This document shows positions 8,365-17,816 of a DNA stretch of 53,819 bases, piece after piece; position 1 is the first letter of the stretch; each line of letters begins with the position of its first letter. Source of the stretch: Legionella sp. W10-070 (GTDB lineage: Bacteria > Pseudomonadota > Gammaproteobacteria > Legionellales > Legionellaceae); the NCBI RefSeq assembly GCF_900640175.1, contig NZ_CAAAJC010000020.1:1-53819 (forward strand), written 5' to 3'. The translations under genes were made by a program, and so were the position numbers. Under the pieces are notes generated by a model. The model was not told the origin of the DNA. It saw nothing but the letters and a program-made list of their open reading frames with translations, and did not search any database.

Positions 8365-9448
8365 GCCATCCTCCCAGACGTAAACCTGTTTTTTGGTGAA
8401 ATAGATTAGCCTTATTAATATCCAGCTCCAAAGCCAGCTGATGTTCCACAATTTGGGTATCAGCCGAGGTCCTCACTGCAAAACGCGCTTTACCACATCG
8501 ACTGATTACCTGCAATAATTTATCCGCACCCATGTCATCAATAAACTCAATTCTAACCGGAATCACCCCTTGTTGTTTTTTTTCGGCAACACTTACATGC
8601 TCAGGCCTTATCCCTATAATGACCTCAGTCCCACAAGAAACAGGTTGCATTAATGCAGGCAGCGGCAGTTCAATGCCTAGCTGGGTAACAATTTTCTTAT
8701 TGACAAGATCGACCTTTGCTGGCAAAAAGTTAACCGGGTAATGTCCGGTAAAACCCGCGACAAAAACTGATGCCGGTTTTGAGTATAGCACCTGTGGAGA
8801 GCCAATTTGTTCGACCCTACCCTTATTTAACACCAGGACTTTAGAGGCCATCGTCATTGCTTCAGTTTGATCATGCGTAACATATAAACAGGTGGTATTT
8901 AACTGTTGATGTAATTTTTTAATTTCATGGCGCATTTCCGTACGCAATTTTGCATCAAGATTAGACAAAGGCTCATCAAACAGAAACACTGCCGGCGAAC
9001 GGACAATAGCCCGCCCCATTGCCACTCTTTGGCGCTGGCCACCAGAAAGCACCTTCGGCTTACGCTGTAAATAATCGGATAAATGCAGCATGGAAGCAAC
9101 ATCGTTAACCTTCTGCCGTATAAGTTTGGTACTTAGCCCCCTCATTTTTAAGCCATAAGCCATGTTGTCAAATACGCTCATATGAGGATACAAGGCATAA
9201 TTTTGAAACACCATCGCCATATCACGCTTTGCTGGCGGTATTTTATTAACATTTTGATCATTAATTAAAATATCTCCGGAGCTAACCGAATCCAAACCTG
9301 CTACCAGTCGTAATAAAGTCGATTTTCCACAACCTGATGGCCCTACTACGGCGACAAATTCCCCATTCTCAATATTCAAGTTGACCTTATCGAGAATAAG
9401 CTCCTGCGCATAACACTTACTGACATCTACTAATTTTACTGTTGCCAT
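8357..9448 (-). CDS. ugpC: ABC importer ATPase, UgpC/MalK type
   Basis: The ATPase of a carbohydrate or glycerol-3-phosphate class importer, 363 aa. It shows Walker A GPSGCGKST at 36-44, signature LSGGQ at 134-138, Walker B VFLFDEP with D158-E159, and a C-terminal OB-fold (TOBE) region with GIRPEHVSV. This CUT1 layout is shared by UgpC, MalK and MsmK, so the symbol reflects similarity and not proven substrate. Its ATG shares one base with the stop of the permease upstream. Confidence 0.9.
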   Translation of the reverse strand: MATVKLVDVSKCYAQELILDKVNLNIENGEFVAVVGPSGCGKSTLLRLVAGLDSVSSGDILINDQNVNKIPPAKRDMAMVFQNYALYPHMSVFDNMAYGLKMRGLSTKLIRQKVNDVASMLHLSDYLQRKPKVLSGGQRQRVAMGRAIVRSPAVFLFDEPLSNLDAKLRTEMRHEIKKLHQQLNTTCLYVTHDQTEAMTMASKVLVLNKGRVEQIGSPQVLYSKPASVFVAGFTGHYPVNFLPAKVDLVNKKIVTQLGIELPLPALMQPVSCGTEVIIGIRPEHVSVAEKKQQGVIPVRIEFIDDMGADKLLQVISRCGKARFAVRTSADTQIVEHQLALELDINKANLFHQKTGLRLGGWHG

Positions 9449-10278
9449 TAATGCATTAACCCCCTTTCAAACCAACGCTGCATCGTTACTACTACCAGAC
9501 AAGGTGGTATTAACGCAATTAATGCAATAGTCATAATGTAGTGCCATTGTGGAATTTGATCAGCAACCCCGACCAAATAGCGAATACCCATTACTATTGT
9601 TGCCATGCTGCCATCTGTCGTAATGACTAATGGCCAAAGGTATTGATTCCAACCATATACAAAAAGAATAATAAACAGGGCTGCTATTTGTGTTTTTGAC
9701 AAAGGTAAAAGAATATCTACAAAGAAACGAAGCGGTCCGGCACCATCGAGTTTGGCTGCATCAACCAGTTCCTTGGGAATAGTTTTAAAAAACTGCCGAA
9801 ATAAAAACGTTGCCGTAGCTGAAGCCATCAGGGGCAGGCTAAGACCGGCAAACGTATTTAGCCAGGAAAAAGAAGCAATAACCTGGAAGGTAGGTACAAT
9901 CCTCACTTCGACAGGCAACATCATAGTGGAAAAAATTAAAGCAAAAGAGAATCTTTTCCAAGGGAACTCGAAATACACCAGCGCAAAGGCAGAAAGCAAA
10001 GCCAGAATGATTTTACCACCAGCAATTAAGCTTGCCATGACAAAACTATTGAGCAACATTTGCCAAACCGGTTGCCCCCCAGTCGCTATTAACCCCTCAG
10101 AAAGCACTGTTTTAATATTATGCCACAAAGCTGCTCCAGGCCATACAGGCAATGGGGCGTGCATCATAGCGCTGCCATCATGGCTGGCTGCAACCAAAGC
10201 CATATAAAGTGGCATAAACAGGAATAAAACAAAAAAAACCAGGAGGCCGTGGTTAATTAAACGATTTAAAATTTTCAT
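9448..10278 (-). CDS. ugpE: ABC importer permease, UgpE/MalG type
   Basis: A 276-residue inner-membrane permease with about six helices and the EAA loop in ELVDAAKLDGAGPLRFF, which contacts the ATPase. It belongs to the CUT1 MalG-like class. It overlaps ugpA by 4 bp and ugpC by 1 bp, so all three are co-translated. It should form the heterodimeric channel with the ugpA product. Confidence 0.9.
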   Translation of the reverse strand: MKILNRLINHGLLVFFVLFLFMPLYMALVAASHDGSAMMHAPLPVWPGAALWHNIKTVLSEGLIATGGQPVWQMLLNSFVMASLIAGGKIILALLSAFALVYFEFPWKRFSFALIFSTMMLPVEVRIVPTFQVIASFSWLNTFAGLSLPLMASATATFLFRQFFKTIPKELVDAAKLDGAGPLRFFVDILLPLSKTQIAALFIILFVYGWNQYLWPLVITTDGSMATIVMGIRYLVGVADQIPQWHYIMTIALIALIPPCLVVVTMQRWFERGLMH

Positions 10279-11153
10279 TCGTAATGCACCCTTTTTTCAA
10301 GGTAGCGAAACTGGAAAAAGGTAAGCATCATCACCATCAACATTAACATGACCGACTGCGCAGAAGAGCTGCCAGGATCCATTCCCACAAAACCATCCCG
10401 GTAAACTTTATAAATCAGCGTGGCAGTACTGTTATCAGGACCACCATTAGTCATCACATCAATAATGCCAAACGTATCAAAAAAAGCATAGATCAGATTC
10501 ATTACCAATAAAAAGAAGGTTGTCGGTGATAGTAAAGGGAAAATAATTTGCCAAAACCGTCTCCACCGGGATGCTCCGTCCAGAATGGCTGCTTCAACCA
10601 AAGACGAAGGAATCGCTTTAAGCGCTGCAAAGAAGAAAAGAAAGTTATAACTGAACTGCTGCCAGCTGGCTGTTAATATGACCACCAGCAATGCCTGTTT
10701 GGCATGAATAAGATAATTAAACTGGACACCCGTATTTTGTAATCCATAGGCCACCCATCCTATCGCTGGCTGACACAGAAAACGCCATAATATTGCTGCT
10801 ATTGCAGGCGCAACCGCATAGGGCCAAAGAAGTAAAGTTTTATAAACCTGCTGGCTTCTACACCGGCTTTGAACAAGAACCGCCAGAAACAACCCCAGAC
10901 TCATAGTTAATAACGTTACAAAAAAAGCAATGGTCAGTGTCACCAAAATAGCCTTCCTGTAGTTAGGGTCTATCAATAAATCTAAAAAATTGGTTAGTCC
11001 TGCAAACTCACTATGTAATCCGAAGGAATCACTGAAAAAAAAAGCCTGAACAAATGCGGTGAGCGCTGGCCAAATAAAAAACAGGAGTGTGACAAGCAAT
11101 TGGGAAAAAATTAAGATTAATGCCAGTTTTCTATGTTGGGTATATTTAGCCAT
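10275..11153 (-). CDS. ugpA: ABC importer permease, UgpA/MalF type
   Basis: First gene of the operon, 292 aa, with about six membrane helices and the EAA motif in VEAAILDGASRWRRFWQ. It is the MalF/UgpA-type partner permease. The upstream region (11154-11303) holds the divergent start of the quinone oxidoreductase and no gene for a periplasmic binding protein, which such importers need. That protein must be encoded elsewhere or be shared. Confidence 0.9.
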   Translation of the reverse strand: MAKYTQHRKLALILIFSQLLVTLLFFIWPALTAFVQAFFFSDSFGLHSEFAGLTNFLDLLIDPNYRKAILVTLTIAFFVTLLTMSLGLFLAVLVQSRCRSQQVYKTLLLWPYAVAPAIAAILWRFLCQPAIGWVAYGLQNTGVQFNYLIHAKQALLVVILTASWQQFSYNFLFFFAALKAIPSSLVEAAILDGASRWRRFWQIIFPLLSPTTFFLLVMNLIYAFFDTFGIIDVMTNGGPDNSTATLIYKVYRDGFVGMDPGSSSAQSVMLMLMVMMLTFFQFRYLEKRVHYE

Positions 11154-11303
11154 TCAGGGATTTAATTGCTACTTTGTCCGCCAGTATAACGAATTTTACA
11201 CGCTTTATATACCACCAGAAACTATAAGTGCTCCAAGTACGTTTCCCTGACTTATCACCTGAAAATTGCTACACTTATTTTATAATTCCATGAAGGAATT
11301 CCT

Positions 11304-12272
11304 ATGCGTTGCGTTCTAATTGAAAATCCAGGCCCACTAAGCCGTTTAGTCATTAGTGAACAGGAAGAACCAGCCTGTAAATCGGAAGAACTTTTAGTGC
11401 AAGTCAGAGCCACTGCATTAAACCGTGCTGATTTATTTCAACGGCAAGGTTTCTACCCTCCTCCAGCGGGTGCTTCCGTTATTCCAGGATTGGAAATTGC
11501 AGGAGAAGTAATTACGACAGGTACTGAAGTCACCCGCTTTGCCGTGGGTGATCTCGTTTATGGTCTTGTTCCTGGAGGGGGTTATGCGGAATATTGCTGT
11601 ATCAATCAGAATCTTGCTCAGCACATCCCGGAGCATTGGAGTTTTCTTTATGCCGCAGCCTTACCTGAAGCGCTAATGACCGCTCATGCCAGTATTTTTT
11701 TATTAGGCCAATTAAGGCAGGGTCAAACCCTGCTTATTCATGCGGCAGGGAGTGGTATCAGTTCTCTCGCAATTCAGATGGCTAAAATGCAAGGAGCCAA
11801 CATTATCAGTACCGCCGGTAGTGAGGAGAAAATCGCAAAAGCCAGCAACCTTGGTGCAATGACGCTTATCAACTACGAGAAAGAAGACATTGAGACAGTC
11901 CTTGATGAAAAATCGATCGATCTTATAGTAGATTTTATCGGCGGCTCTTATTTCCTAAAACACCTGTATCTCTTAAAAACACAAGGAAAGTTAATACAAA
12001 TTGGAGCAATGCAAGGAATCATGTCTGATTGTAATCTGGCATTAGTCATGCAAAAAAGGCTGCAGATTCACGGATTTGTCTTACGTTCCCAACCACTGTT
12101 TGAGAAAGCGGCCCTCTGGGAGTCTAGCCAGCAGGAATGGGCCAGTGCGCTTCTGAACAAATCAATAGTTCCCATAATCGACTCGGAATTTACTCTCGAT
12201 AGCATTGAACAAGCACATGCCCGCATGCAGGATAGAACTCATTTTGGAAAAATTGTGGTCCGTGTTGGATAG
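11304..12272 (+). CDS. Zinc-free NAD(P)H quinone oxidoreductase (PIG3/QOR-type)
   Basis: A medium-chain dehydrogenase/reductase of 322 aa. The GroES-like N-terminal domain has ALNRADLFQRQGFYPPPAG and PGLEIAGEV, typical of the TP53I3 (PIG3)-like quinone reductases that reduce quinones with NAD(P)H. The Rossmann region contains LIHAAGSGISSLAIQMAK. The Cys/His ligands of zinc alcohol dehydrogenases are missing, as expected for this subgroup. It is transcribed divergently from the importer operon; GAAGGAA precedes the ATG. Confidence 0.9.
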   Translation: MRCVLIENPGPLSRLVISEQEEPACKSEELLVQVRATALNRADLFQRQGFYPPPAGASVIPGLEIAGEVITTGTEVTRFAVGDLVYGLVPGGGYAEYCCINQNLAQHIPEHWSFLYAAALPEALMTAHASIFLLGQLRQGQTLLIHAAGSGISSLAIQMAKMQGANIISTAGSEEKIAKASNLGAMTLINYEKEDIETVLDEKSIDLIVDFIGGSYFLKHLYLLKTQGKLIQIGAMQGIMSDCNLALVMQKRLQIHGFVLRSQPLFEKAALWESSQQEWASALLNKSIVPIIDSEFTLDSIEQAHARMQDRTHFGKIVVRVG

Positions 12273-12287
12273 TTTCTCACTGAGAAA
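12273..12287. terminator. Short hairpin between convergent genes
   Basis: TTTCTC and GAGAAA form a 6-bp stem with a 3-base loop directly after the oxidoreductase stop, in the 51-bp gap before the convergent ClC gene. It is AT-rich and therefore weak. Confidence 0.3.
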
Positions 12288-12323
12288 ATGAAGGATTGTA
12301 TCAATAAATTCTGTAACTAAAAC

Positions 12324-13628
12324 TCATTGGGTCTGTTTATTTTCCAAAACCTTACTTCTCCTTACGGTACGGTTCAAAAGCTGAGTATATATCGGTTCAT
12401 TACCAGCTAACTGCACAATGGTAGTCGATGTGAGACAACTCACCATCAAGGGTAATATTAATGAATAATTTTGCGTCATCTCAACTACCAAAATAATTCC
12501 GGTAACCGGAGCCCGCACAGCTGCTGAGAATAACGCCCCCATGCCTGCCACAGCAAACATTCCTGCATGTACCGTTGTGTCTTGAACGATAAGGTGTAGA
12601 ACATGATAAAAAGCCAAACCAAGCAATGTGCCTAACGCTAACATTGGAGCAAATATACCACCCGGTACACTGGTAGAATAGCAGAGCAATGTGGTAAAAA
12701 ACCTGACTATTATTAGCAGCACTAAAATTGAAAAGGAAGGTGACATTGTTAAAGCTTGCTCAATAATCTCATAGCCGCCACCTACCGCTTGAGGATAACT
12801 TTGGGCAAGATAACCAACTATAGCACCGATAAATAATACGTATAAAATCCATGTTTTCCTGGAAAAATTATCTGTAAAAGCCAACGTTCTCATCAGCATC
12901 TTATTAAACAAAATTCCCGCAAAACCGACGACGATGCCAAAAAGAAAAAAGAGCCACAACGACTGCAGGCTGGGTAACTCAAAAACATCCATGGGGATAA
13001 CAGCCTGGGGACCAATAATAAAATGCAACGCGATGGTTGCCATGACACAACTGATTGCAACAGTTTTAAAGTTAGTAAAAGAAAAATTAAATTCATTACG
13101 CATTTCTTCTAAAACAAAAAGTACGCCGGCCAAGGGGGCATTAAAAGCAGTAGCCAAACCTGCGGCTGCTCCGGCAGCAATCAGTGTTTCACACCGCTCT
13201 GCTGGTAAATGCAGCGACTCACCCAACATTTGTCCAAGATTCCCGCCCATTTGAATCGTGGGACCTTCACGGCCGAGAACCAGTTTTGCAGAGATAGCCA
13301 TTACCCCGCCCAGAAACTTGACTGGCAGCAACCGGCGCCAGAAAATTGGACGTTCATGCAATAAAGCCCCTTCAATTTCCTGTACCCCACTGCCAGAAGC
13401 CTCTGGAGCAAATCCTCTTACTAAAAACCAGGCTAAAAATACCAACAGCATTGAGATAGCAGCAGAAAATAGGCCGACAGGTATTTCCTGACGCAAGCCA
13501 TAATTTAATATGATAATAATTAGGTGATTAACATAATGAATCGCCAGTTGAAAAAAAGAGCCGACAATCCCTGTCAATATACCGAGTACAATAGCAACGG
13601 CATATACTATCAAAATCCTGTCACGCAT
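12324..13628 (-). CDS. ClC-family chloride channel / H+ antiporter
   Basis: A 434-residue integral membrane protein with the ClC selectivity motifs: GSGVQEIEG near 79-87, GREGPTIQMGG with the gating glutamate at E121, and GGIFAPMLALG near 325. Retention of the gating Glu fits either an H+/Cl- exchanger or a gated channel. There are no cytoplasmic CBS domains. Bacterial ClC proteins help in acid resistance. Its start overlaps the end of trpE(G) by 8 bp, so it is probably co-transcribed with it, an odd functional pairing. Confidence 0.92.
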   Translation of the reverse strand: MRDRILIVYAVAIVLGILTGIVGSFFQLAIHYVNHLIIIILNYGLRQEIPVGLFSAAISMLLVFLAWFLVRGFAPEASGSGVQEIEGALLHERPIFWRRLLPVKFLGGVMAISAKLVLGREGPTIQMGGNLGQMLGESLHLPAERCETLIAAGAAAGLATAFNAPLAGVLFVLEEMRNEFNFSFTNFKTVAISCVMATIALHFIIGPQAVIPMDVFELPSLQSLWLFFLFGIVVGFAGILFNKMLMRTLAFTDNFSRKTWILYVLFIGAIVGYLAQSYPQAVGGGYEIIEQALTMSPSFSILVLLIIVRFFTTLLCYSTSVPGGIFAPMLALGTLLGLAFYHVLHLIVQDTTVHAGMFAVAGMGALFSAAVRAPVTGIILVVEMTQNYSLILPLMVSCLTSTTIVQLAGNEPIYTQLLNRTVRRSKVLENKQTQ

Positions 13629-15762
13629 TTGAGGTAACTGTCTCCATTAAATTATTTATAATCCTTAACCCTGCCTGCTGTGGCATTGATAAAATTGTCT
13701 CCGGATGAAACTGTACCGCAGACACAGGCAATGTTTTATGCGCTATGGCCATAACAATCCCATCATTGCTTAGTGCAGTGACTTTTAGTTCTTCAGGGAT
13801 CTTTTTCAAAGAAGCATAAAGGGAATGATAGCGGCCAGCAGTAAAAGAATCACCAAACCCGGCAAAAAGACCTGAATTATCCTTCACTTCAATCTCTGAA
13901 GCCTTGCCATGCATGGGGTAGCCTAAAACATCAAGCACACCGCCGAAATACTCCACAATACCCTGAAGCCCCAAACAAACCCCAAACAATGGGATCTGCT
14001 GTTTAAGAACAGCTTCGATAGTTTGTGCCACATTAAAATCTTCTGGTTTTCCTGGACCTGGTGATAATATTACCAGATCAAAATGCTGTTGCTGCAAGTA
14101 ATTCAAAGCATGTTCGCTGCGCACTGTTAGCACTTCTGCCCCTGTTTGGCGTACATAATTAGCCAGTGTATGAACAAACGAATCCTGATGGTCGACTAGT
14201 AGAACTTTCTTGCCCAAGCCAGACTTTGAAACAGAAAAAGCTGTACTGGTCTGAGGTTCTTTTTTCTGCAGCATCTCAAGAAAGGCGGATGCCTTTAGCC
14301 GGGTTTCCTGCTCTTCAGCTTGAGGGATCGAATCATAAAGCAACGTTGCACCAACTCGAATCTCAGCTATACCCTGCTGAATGCGCATTGTCCTCAATAC
14401 CAATCCAGTGTTTAAATTACCATTAAATCCAAACCAGCCCACAGCACCCGCATACCATCTACGAGGTGATTTTTCATGTTGCTCAATAAAATTCATCGCC
14501 CATAATTTGGGGGCGCCGGTGACAGTAACCACCCACATGTGAGTTAAAAAAGCATCAACCGCATCAAAACCGTCACGTAACATTCCTTCAACATGATCCA
14601 CTGTATGGATTAGCCGTGAATACATTTCAATTTGCCGTCGGCCTACTACCCGTACGCTTCCCGCCTCACAGACTCGGGATTTGTCATTTCGATCAACATC
14701 AGTACACATAGTCAGCTCGGAAGCTTCCTTTTCGGAATCTAACAACAGCTGAATGTTGTATGCGTCTTCAATAGCGTCCGCGCCTCTTTTGATGGTTCCT
14801 GAAATGGGGCAGGTTTCCACCCGTTTCCCCTGAACGCGAACATACATTTCGGGGGATGCTCCTACTAAATATTCATCCTGACCTAAATTAATAAAAAAAC
14901 CATAAGGAGAGGGATTAAGACGCCGCATACGACTAAAAATAGCAGAAGGTTGTTCCTGGCAATGTGAGTAAAAAGTTTGGCTTGGCACCACTTCAAAGAG
15001 ATCCCCGCAGGCAAATCGTTTTCGGGCAGTCTCAACCAATCGTGCATATTCGCCTGGTGCATGATCGCAGTCTTTTTCAGGCTTCAATTTTGGTTCATAT
15101 TTTTTAAATTCACCTTCCCGGGGCAGAGCCTGCGTGGATTTGCCCTGGTATTGGAAATTGTAACGCCTGATGAAAGCTTCTTCCTTGCGATGATTAACAA
15201 CATAGATTTCATCAGGTAAATACAATACCATATCACGCTGATCATGGGGACGCTCCAGAGATTGCGTCAGGGCTTCAAACTGGAAAATCAGATCATAACC
15301 AAAAGCCCCATAGAATCCCAAATAAGGTTCATCAGATTTAAAGAAAGCAAGTAATTCCCTTAATACAGTAAATACAGAAGGTTGGCGACTGCGATTTTCT
15401 TCGTTAAAAATCTCCTGAGACACTTTAACTTGAAATGTATACAACTGTTCTGACTGCTCGTTAATAATCAATTCGCTGCAAGCTGCCAGGGTCGGAGAAA
15501 TCATGGCCAAAATAATTTCTCCACGCTTATTCAACGCTTGTAACTGGACTTCCTTATTCTTGCAAACGATAGCTAACGGCGGATTATAAAAGCCTATATC
15601 CCAACAGGTATAACGGCCAGGGTATTCAAAGCTGGAGGCAAATAATGCACCGCGTTGTGTATCCAATCGCTCAAGAAGAGGATCTATTGCCTTATCATAA
15701 GCCAGAGTATGCTGTTCATACTCTATATGCACCCCACCCACAGTTTTTACCTGTTGTAACAT
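13621..15762 (-). CDS. trpE(G): Anthranilate synthase, fused TrpE-TrpG
   Basis: A single chain of about 713 aa joins both subunits of anthranilate synthase, which makes anthranilate from chorismate and glutamine for tryptophan synthesis. The chorismate-binding component I spans ~1-510 (PISGTIKRGADAIED, ELTMCTDVDRNDKSRVCE, TVTGAPKLWAMNFIE). The glutamine amidotransferase spans ~525-713, with Cys nucleophile in GVCLGLQG and the His in VQFHPE. Such fusions are known in several proteobacteria. The frame can begin with a TTG at 15765, but the ATG at 15762 is the likelier start. No clear leader peptide or attenuator is visible upstream. Confidence 0.93.
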   Translation of the reverse strand: MLQQVKTVGGVHIEYEQHTLAYDKAIDPLLERLDTQRGALFASSFEYPGRYTCWDIGFYNPPLAIVCKNKEVQLQALNKRGEIILAMISPTLAACSELIINEQSEQLYTFQVKVSQEIFNEENRSRQPSVFTVLRELLAFFKSDEPYLGFYGAFGYDLIFQFEALTQSLERPHDQRDMVLYLPDEIYVVNHRKEEAFIRRYNFQYQGKSTQALPREGEFKKYEPKLKPEKDCDHAPGEYARLVETARKRFACGDLFEVVPSQTFYSHCQEQPSAIFSRMRRLNPSPYGFFINLGQDEYLVGASPEMYVRVQGKRVETCPISGTIKRGADAIEDAYNIQLLLDSEKEASELTMCTDVDRNDKSRVCEAGSVRVVGRRQIEMYSRLIHTVDHVEGMLRDGFDAVDAFLTHMWVVTVTGAPKLWAMNFIEQHEKSPRRWYAGAVGWFGFNGNLNTGLVLRTMRIQQGIAEIRVGATLLYDSIPQAEEQETRLKASAFLEMLQKKEPQTSTAFSVSKSGLGKKVLLVDHQDSFVHTLANYVRQTGAEVLTVRSEHALNYLQQQHFDLVILSPGPGKPEDFNVAQTIEAVLKQQIPLFGVCLGLQGIVEYFGGVLDVLGYPMHGKASEIEVKDNSGLFAGFGDSFTAGRYHSLYASLKKIPEELKVTALSNDGIVMAIAHKTLPVSAVQFHPETILSMPQQAGLRIINNLMETVTSNA

Positions 15763-15873
15763 CAAGAGGACTCTAAAAATACGACATGTGATTCATTCTA
15801 CTTTAAAAATAAAGCGCTGCAAGGCTATAACGCTGTTAAATAATAAGATAAAAGAACCCGTGTATAACTACAC

Positions 15874-15918
15874 CCCTGCAGGATCCATGAATCTTCAGGA
15901 TCGCTGGAGCCCGCAGGG
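15874..15918. repeat. Intergenic palindromic repeat, copy A
   Basis: In the 296-bp gap between trpE(G) and gatC, CCCTGC at 15874-15879 pairs with GCAGGG at 15913-15918. Inside lies GGATCCATGAATCTTCA (15881-15897). The same 17-mer with one mismatch occurs on the minus strand at 41200-41216 inside another hairpin-rich element. The rest of the gap must hold the divergent promoters of trpE(G) and gatCAB; I see no gene in it. Confidence 0.5.
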
Positions 15919-16058
15919 TCGAGAACCAGTGAGGATAAATCCCTCGATTAGGAAAACCATACTTTAGATAGCACCCCGGATGGATTTACTTTAATCATTT
16001 AAGAAAAGATTGTATCTTAAAGCACTCTTAAATTGTCTTATCCGTTTTGGAACCATCA

Positions 16059-16358
16059 ATGACAACAATCACAGAAAGCGATTTACAAACCCTCGAGCAG
16101 CTTGCTGCCCTGGCAACTGAGCCTGAACACAACATTCAGCTAGCAGAAGAAATTACTGCCATCATGAATTTTGTCGAGCAACTGCGAGAAGTAAACACCA
16201 CTGATATCGCTCCTCTTTTTCATCCCCTTGACCTGCACCAACGGTTAAGAGTCGATGAGGTTAATGAACAGGATTGTCGTGCCCAGCTGGCTGAGATAGC
16301 TCCACTTTTTGAAAATGACTTATATTTGGTTCCCGAGGTTATTGATTCAGGACAGTAA
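16059..16358 (+). CDS. gatC: Asp/Glu-tRNA amidotransferase subunit C
   Basis: GatC is the small scaffold subunit of the GatCAB enzyme that converts misacylated Asp-tRNA(Asn) and Glu-tRNA(Gln) to the correct amides. The product is 99 aa, starting MTTITESDLQTLEQLAALA, with the family's conserved PLFHPLDL and a C-terminus leading into gatA. The frame extends to a TTG at 16047, but the ATG at 16059 with GGA about 8 bases upstream gives the usual length. The gatA start follows after 3 bp. Confidence 0.93.
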   Translation: MTTITESDLQTLEQLAALATEPEHNIQLAEEITAIMNFVEQLREVNTTDIAPLFHPLDLHQRLRVDEVNEQDCRAQLAEIAPLFENDLYLVPEVIDSGQ

Positions 16359-16361
16359 ACC

Positions 16362-17813
16362 ATGCACAAACTCCCCTTAAAAGAATTGGCTCAGGCTTTA
16401 CGCCGTGGTGATTTCTCAAGTGTAGAATTAACCCGGCATTATTTAAATCGTATCCAGCAATATCAGCTGCTGAACGCCTTTATCTCCATAGATGAAGAAC
16501 AGGCGCTGAAAGCTGCAGCGATTGCTGATAAATTATTGAAACAAGGACAAGCCAAACCTCTGACTGGCATCCCCATGGCTCATAAGGATATTTTTTGCAC
16601 CTATAAATTACCTACCACCTGTGGTTCAAAGATGTTGGCTAATTTCCAATCACCTTATCAGGCAACCATTGTATCCAAACTGCAAGAACAGGCTGTTGTA
16701 ATGCTGGGTAAAACCAACATGGATGAATTTGCCATGGGATCCGCCAATGAAAACAGTTATTTTGGTCCGGTTAAAAATCCCTGGAACACTGAAAGAGTGG
16801 CAGGAGGTTCTTCTGGCGGTTCGGCTGCCGCAGTAGCAGCAGCACTCGTACCCTTTGCCACTGGCTCAGATACCGGTGGCTCCATCAGACAACCGGCAGC
16901 CTTCTGTGGGATATCAGGAATTAAACCTACCTACGGTCTTATTTCCCGTTATGGCATGGTCGCCTTTGCCTCAAGCCTTGATCAGGCAGGTCCTATGGCA
17001 CACAGTGCTGAAGAATTAGCTTTAATCCTCCAGGCAATGGCAGGGTTTGATCCCAGTGACTCCACCTCGGTAAATCAAGTCATTCCTGATTATTCCGCCA
17101 ACCTGAACCGTTCCATTAAAGGCATGCGCATTGGCTTACCTTCCTGCTTCTTTCAAAAGGAAGTAGCAACGGACATCCAGCAAGCAATTCATCAGGCGGT
17201 TAAAATTTTCCAGCAGGAAGGTGCGGAAATTATAACAGTTGATTTGCCGCTGCAACCCTTATGGGTAGCCTGTTACTACGTTATCGCTTGTGCAGAGGCT
17301 TCATCAAACTTATCACGTTATGATGGTATCCGTTATGGCCATCGTAGCAGTCGCGGCGGAACATTAAGTGAGCTGATTACCCATTCTCGCAGTGAAGGCT
17401 TTGGCACTGAGGTTAAACGTCGCATCCTTACAGGTACCCATGTGTTATCTTCCGGCTATTTTGACGACTATTATTTACAAGCATTAAAAATCAGGCGTTT
17501 GATCCAAAAAGAAATGCAGGAAACCTTAAGCAAGATTGATATTATCTTAGGTCCCACCACACCAACCTGTGCCTTTAAATCAGGTGAGAAACAAACTGAT
17601 CCGGTAAAAAACTACCTGGCAGACATATTTACAGTAGCTGCTAATTTGGCAGGTCTACCTGCAATGTCCATTCCAGCAGGTTTCAGCCAGGGACTACCTA
17701 TCGGTATACAATTAATTGGCAATTACTTTAATGAAGCCAGGCTTCTTAATGTTGCCCACCATTATCAGCAATGTACAGACTGGCATCAGGCCAGACCAAC
17801 CTACCGAGGATAA
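16362..17813 (+). CDS. gatA: Asp/Glu-tRNA amidotransferase subunit A
   Basis: GatA (483 aa) is the amidase subunit that releases ammonia from glutamine. The Ser-cisSer-Lys triad is visible: K75 in PMAHKDIF, S150 in [11 protein letters not shown] and S174 in [12 protein letters not shown], all within the amidase signature. It sits 3 bp after gatC and 3 bp before gatB, a tight operon. The length is typical. Confidence 0.97.
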   Translation: MHKLPLKELAQALRRGDFSSVELTRHYLNRIQQYQLLNAFISIDEEQALKAAAIADKLLKQGQAKPLTGIPMAHKDIFCTYKLPTTCGSKMLANFQSPYQATIVSKLQEQAVVMLGKTNMDEFAMGSANENSYFGPVKNPWNTERVAGGSSGGSAAAVAAALVPFATGSDTGGSIRQPAAFCGISGIKPTYGLISRYGMVAFASSLDQAGPMAHSAEELALILQAMAGFDPSDSTSVNQVIPDYSANLNRSIKGMRIGLPSCFFQKEVATDIQQAIHQAVKIFQQEGAEIITVDLPLQPLWVACYYVIACAEASSNLSRYDGIRYGHRSSRGGTLSELITHSRSEGFGTEVKRRILTGTHVLSSGYFDDYYLQALKIRRLIQKEMQETLSKIDIILGPTTPTCAFKSGEKQTDPVKNYLADIFTVAANLAGLPAMSIPAGFSQGLPIGIQLIGNYFNEARLLNVAHHYQQCTDWHQARPTYRG

Positions 17814-17816
17814 TTT

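Noticed and set aside
8365-8451. Longer N-terminus for the DUF1189 protein
   Set aside because: It would overlap the ATPase gene by 95 bp and lacks a ribosome-binding site, whereas the start at 8364 has GGGAGG.
15763-16058. Tryptophan leader peptide and attenuator before trpE(G)
   Set aside because: No short frame with clustered Trp codons followed by a T-run hairpin is visible on the minus strand.
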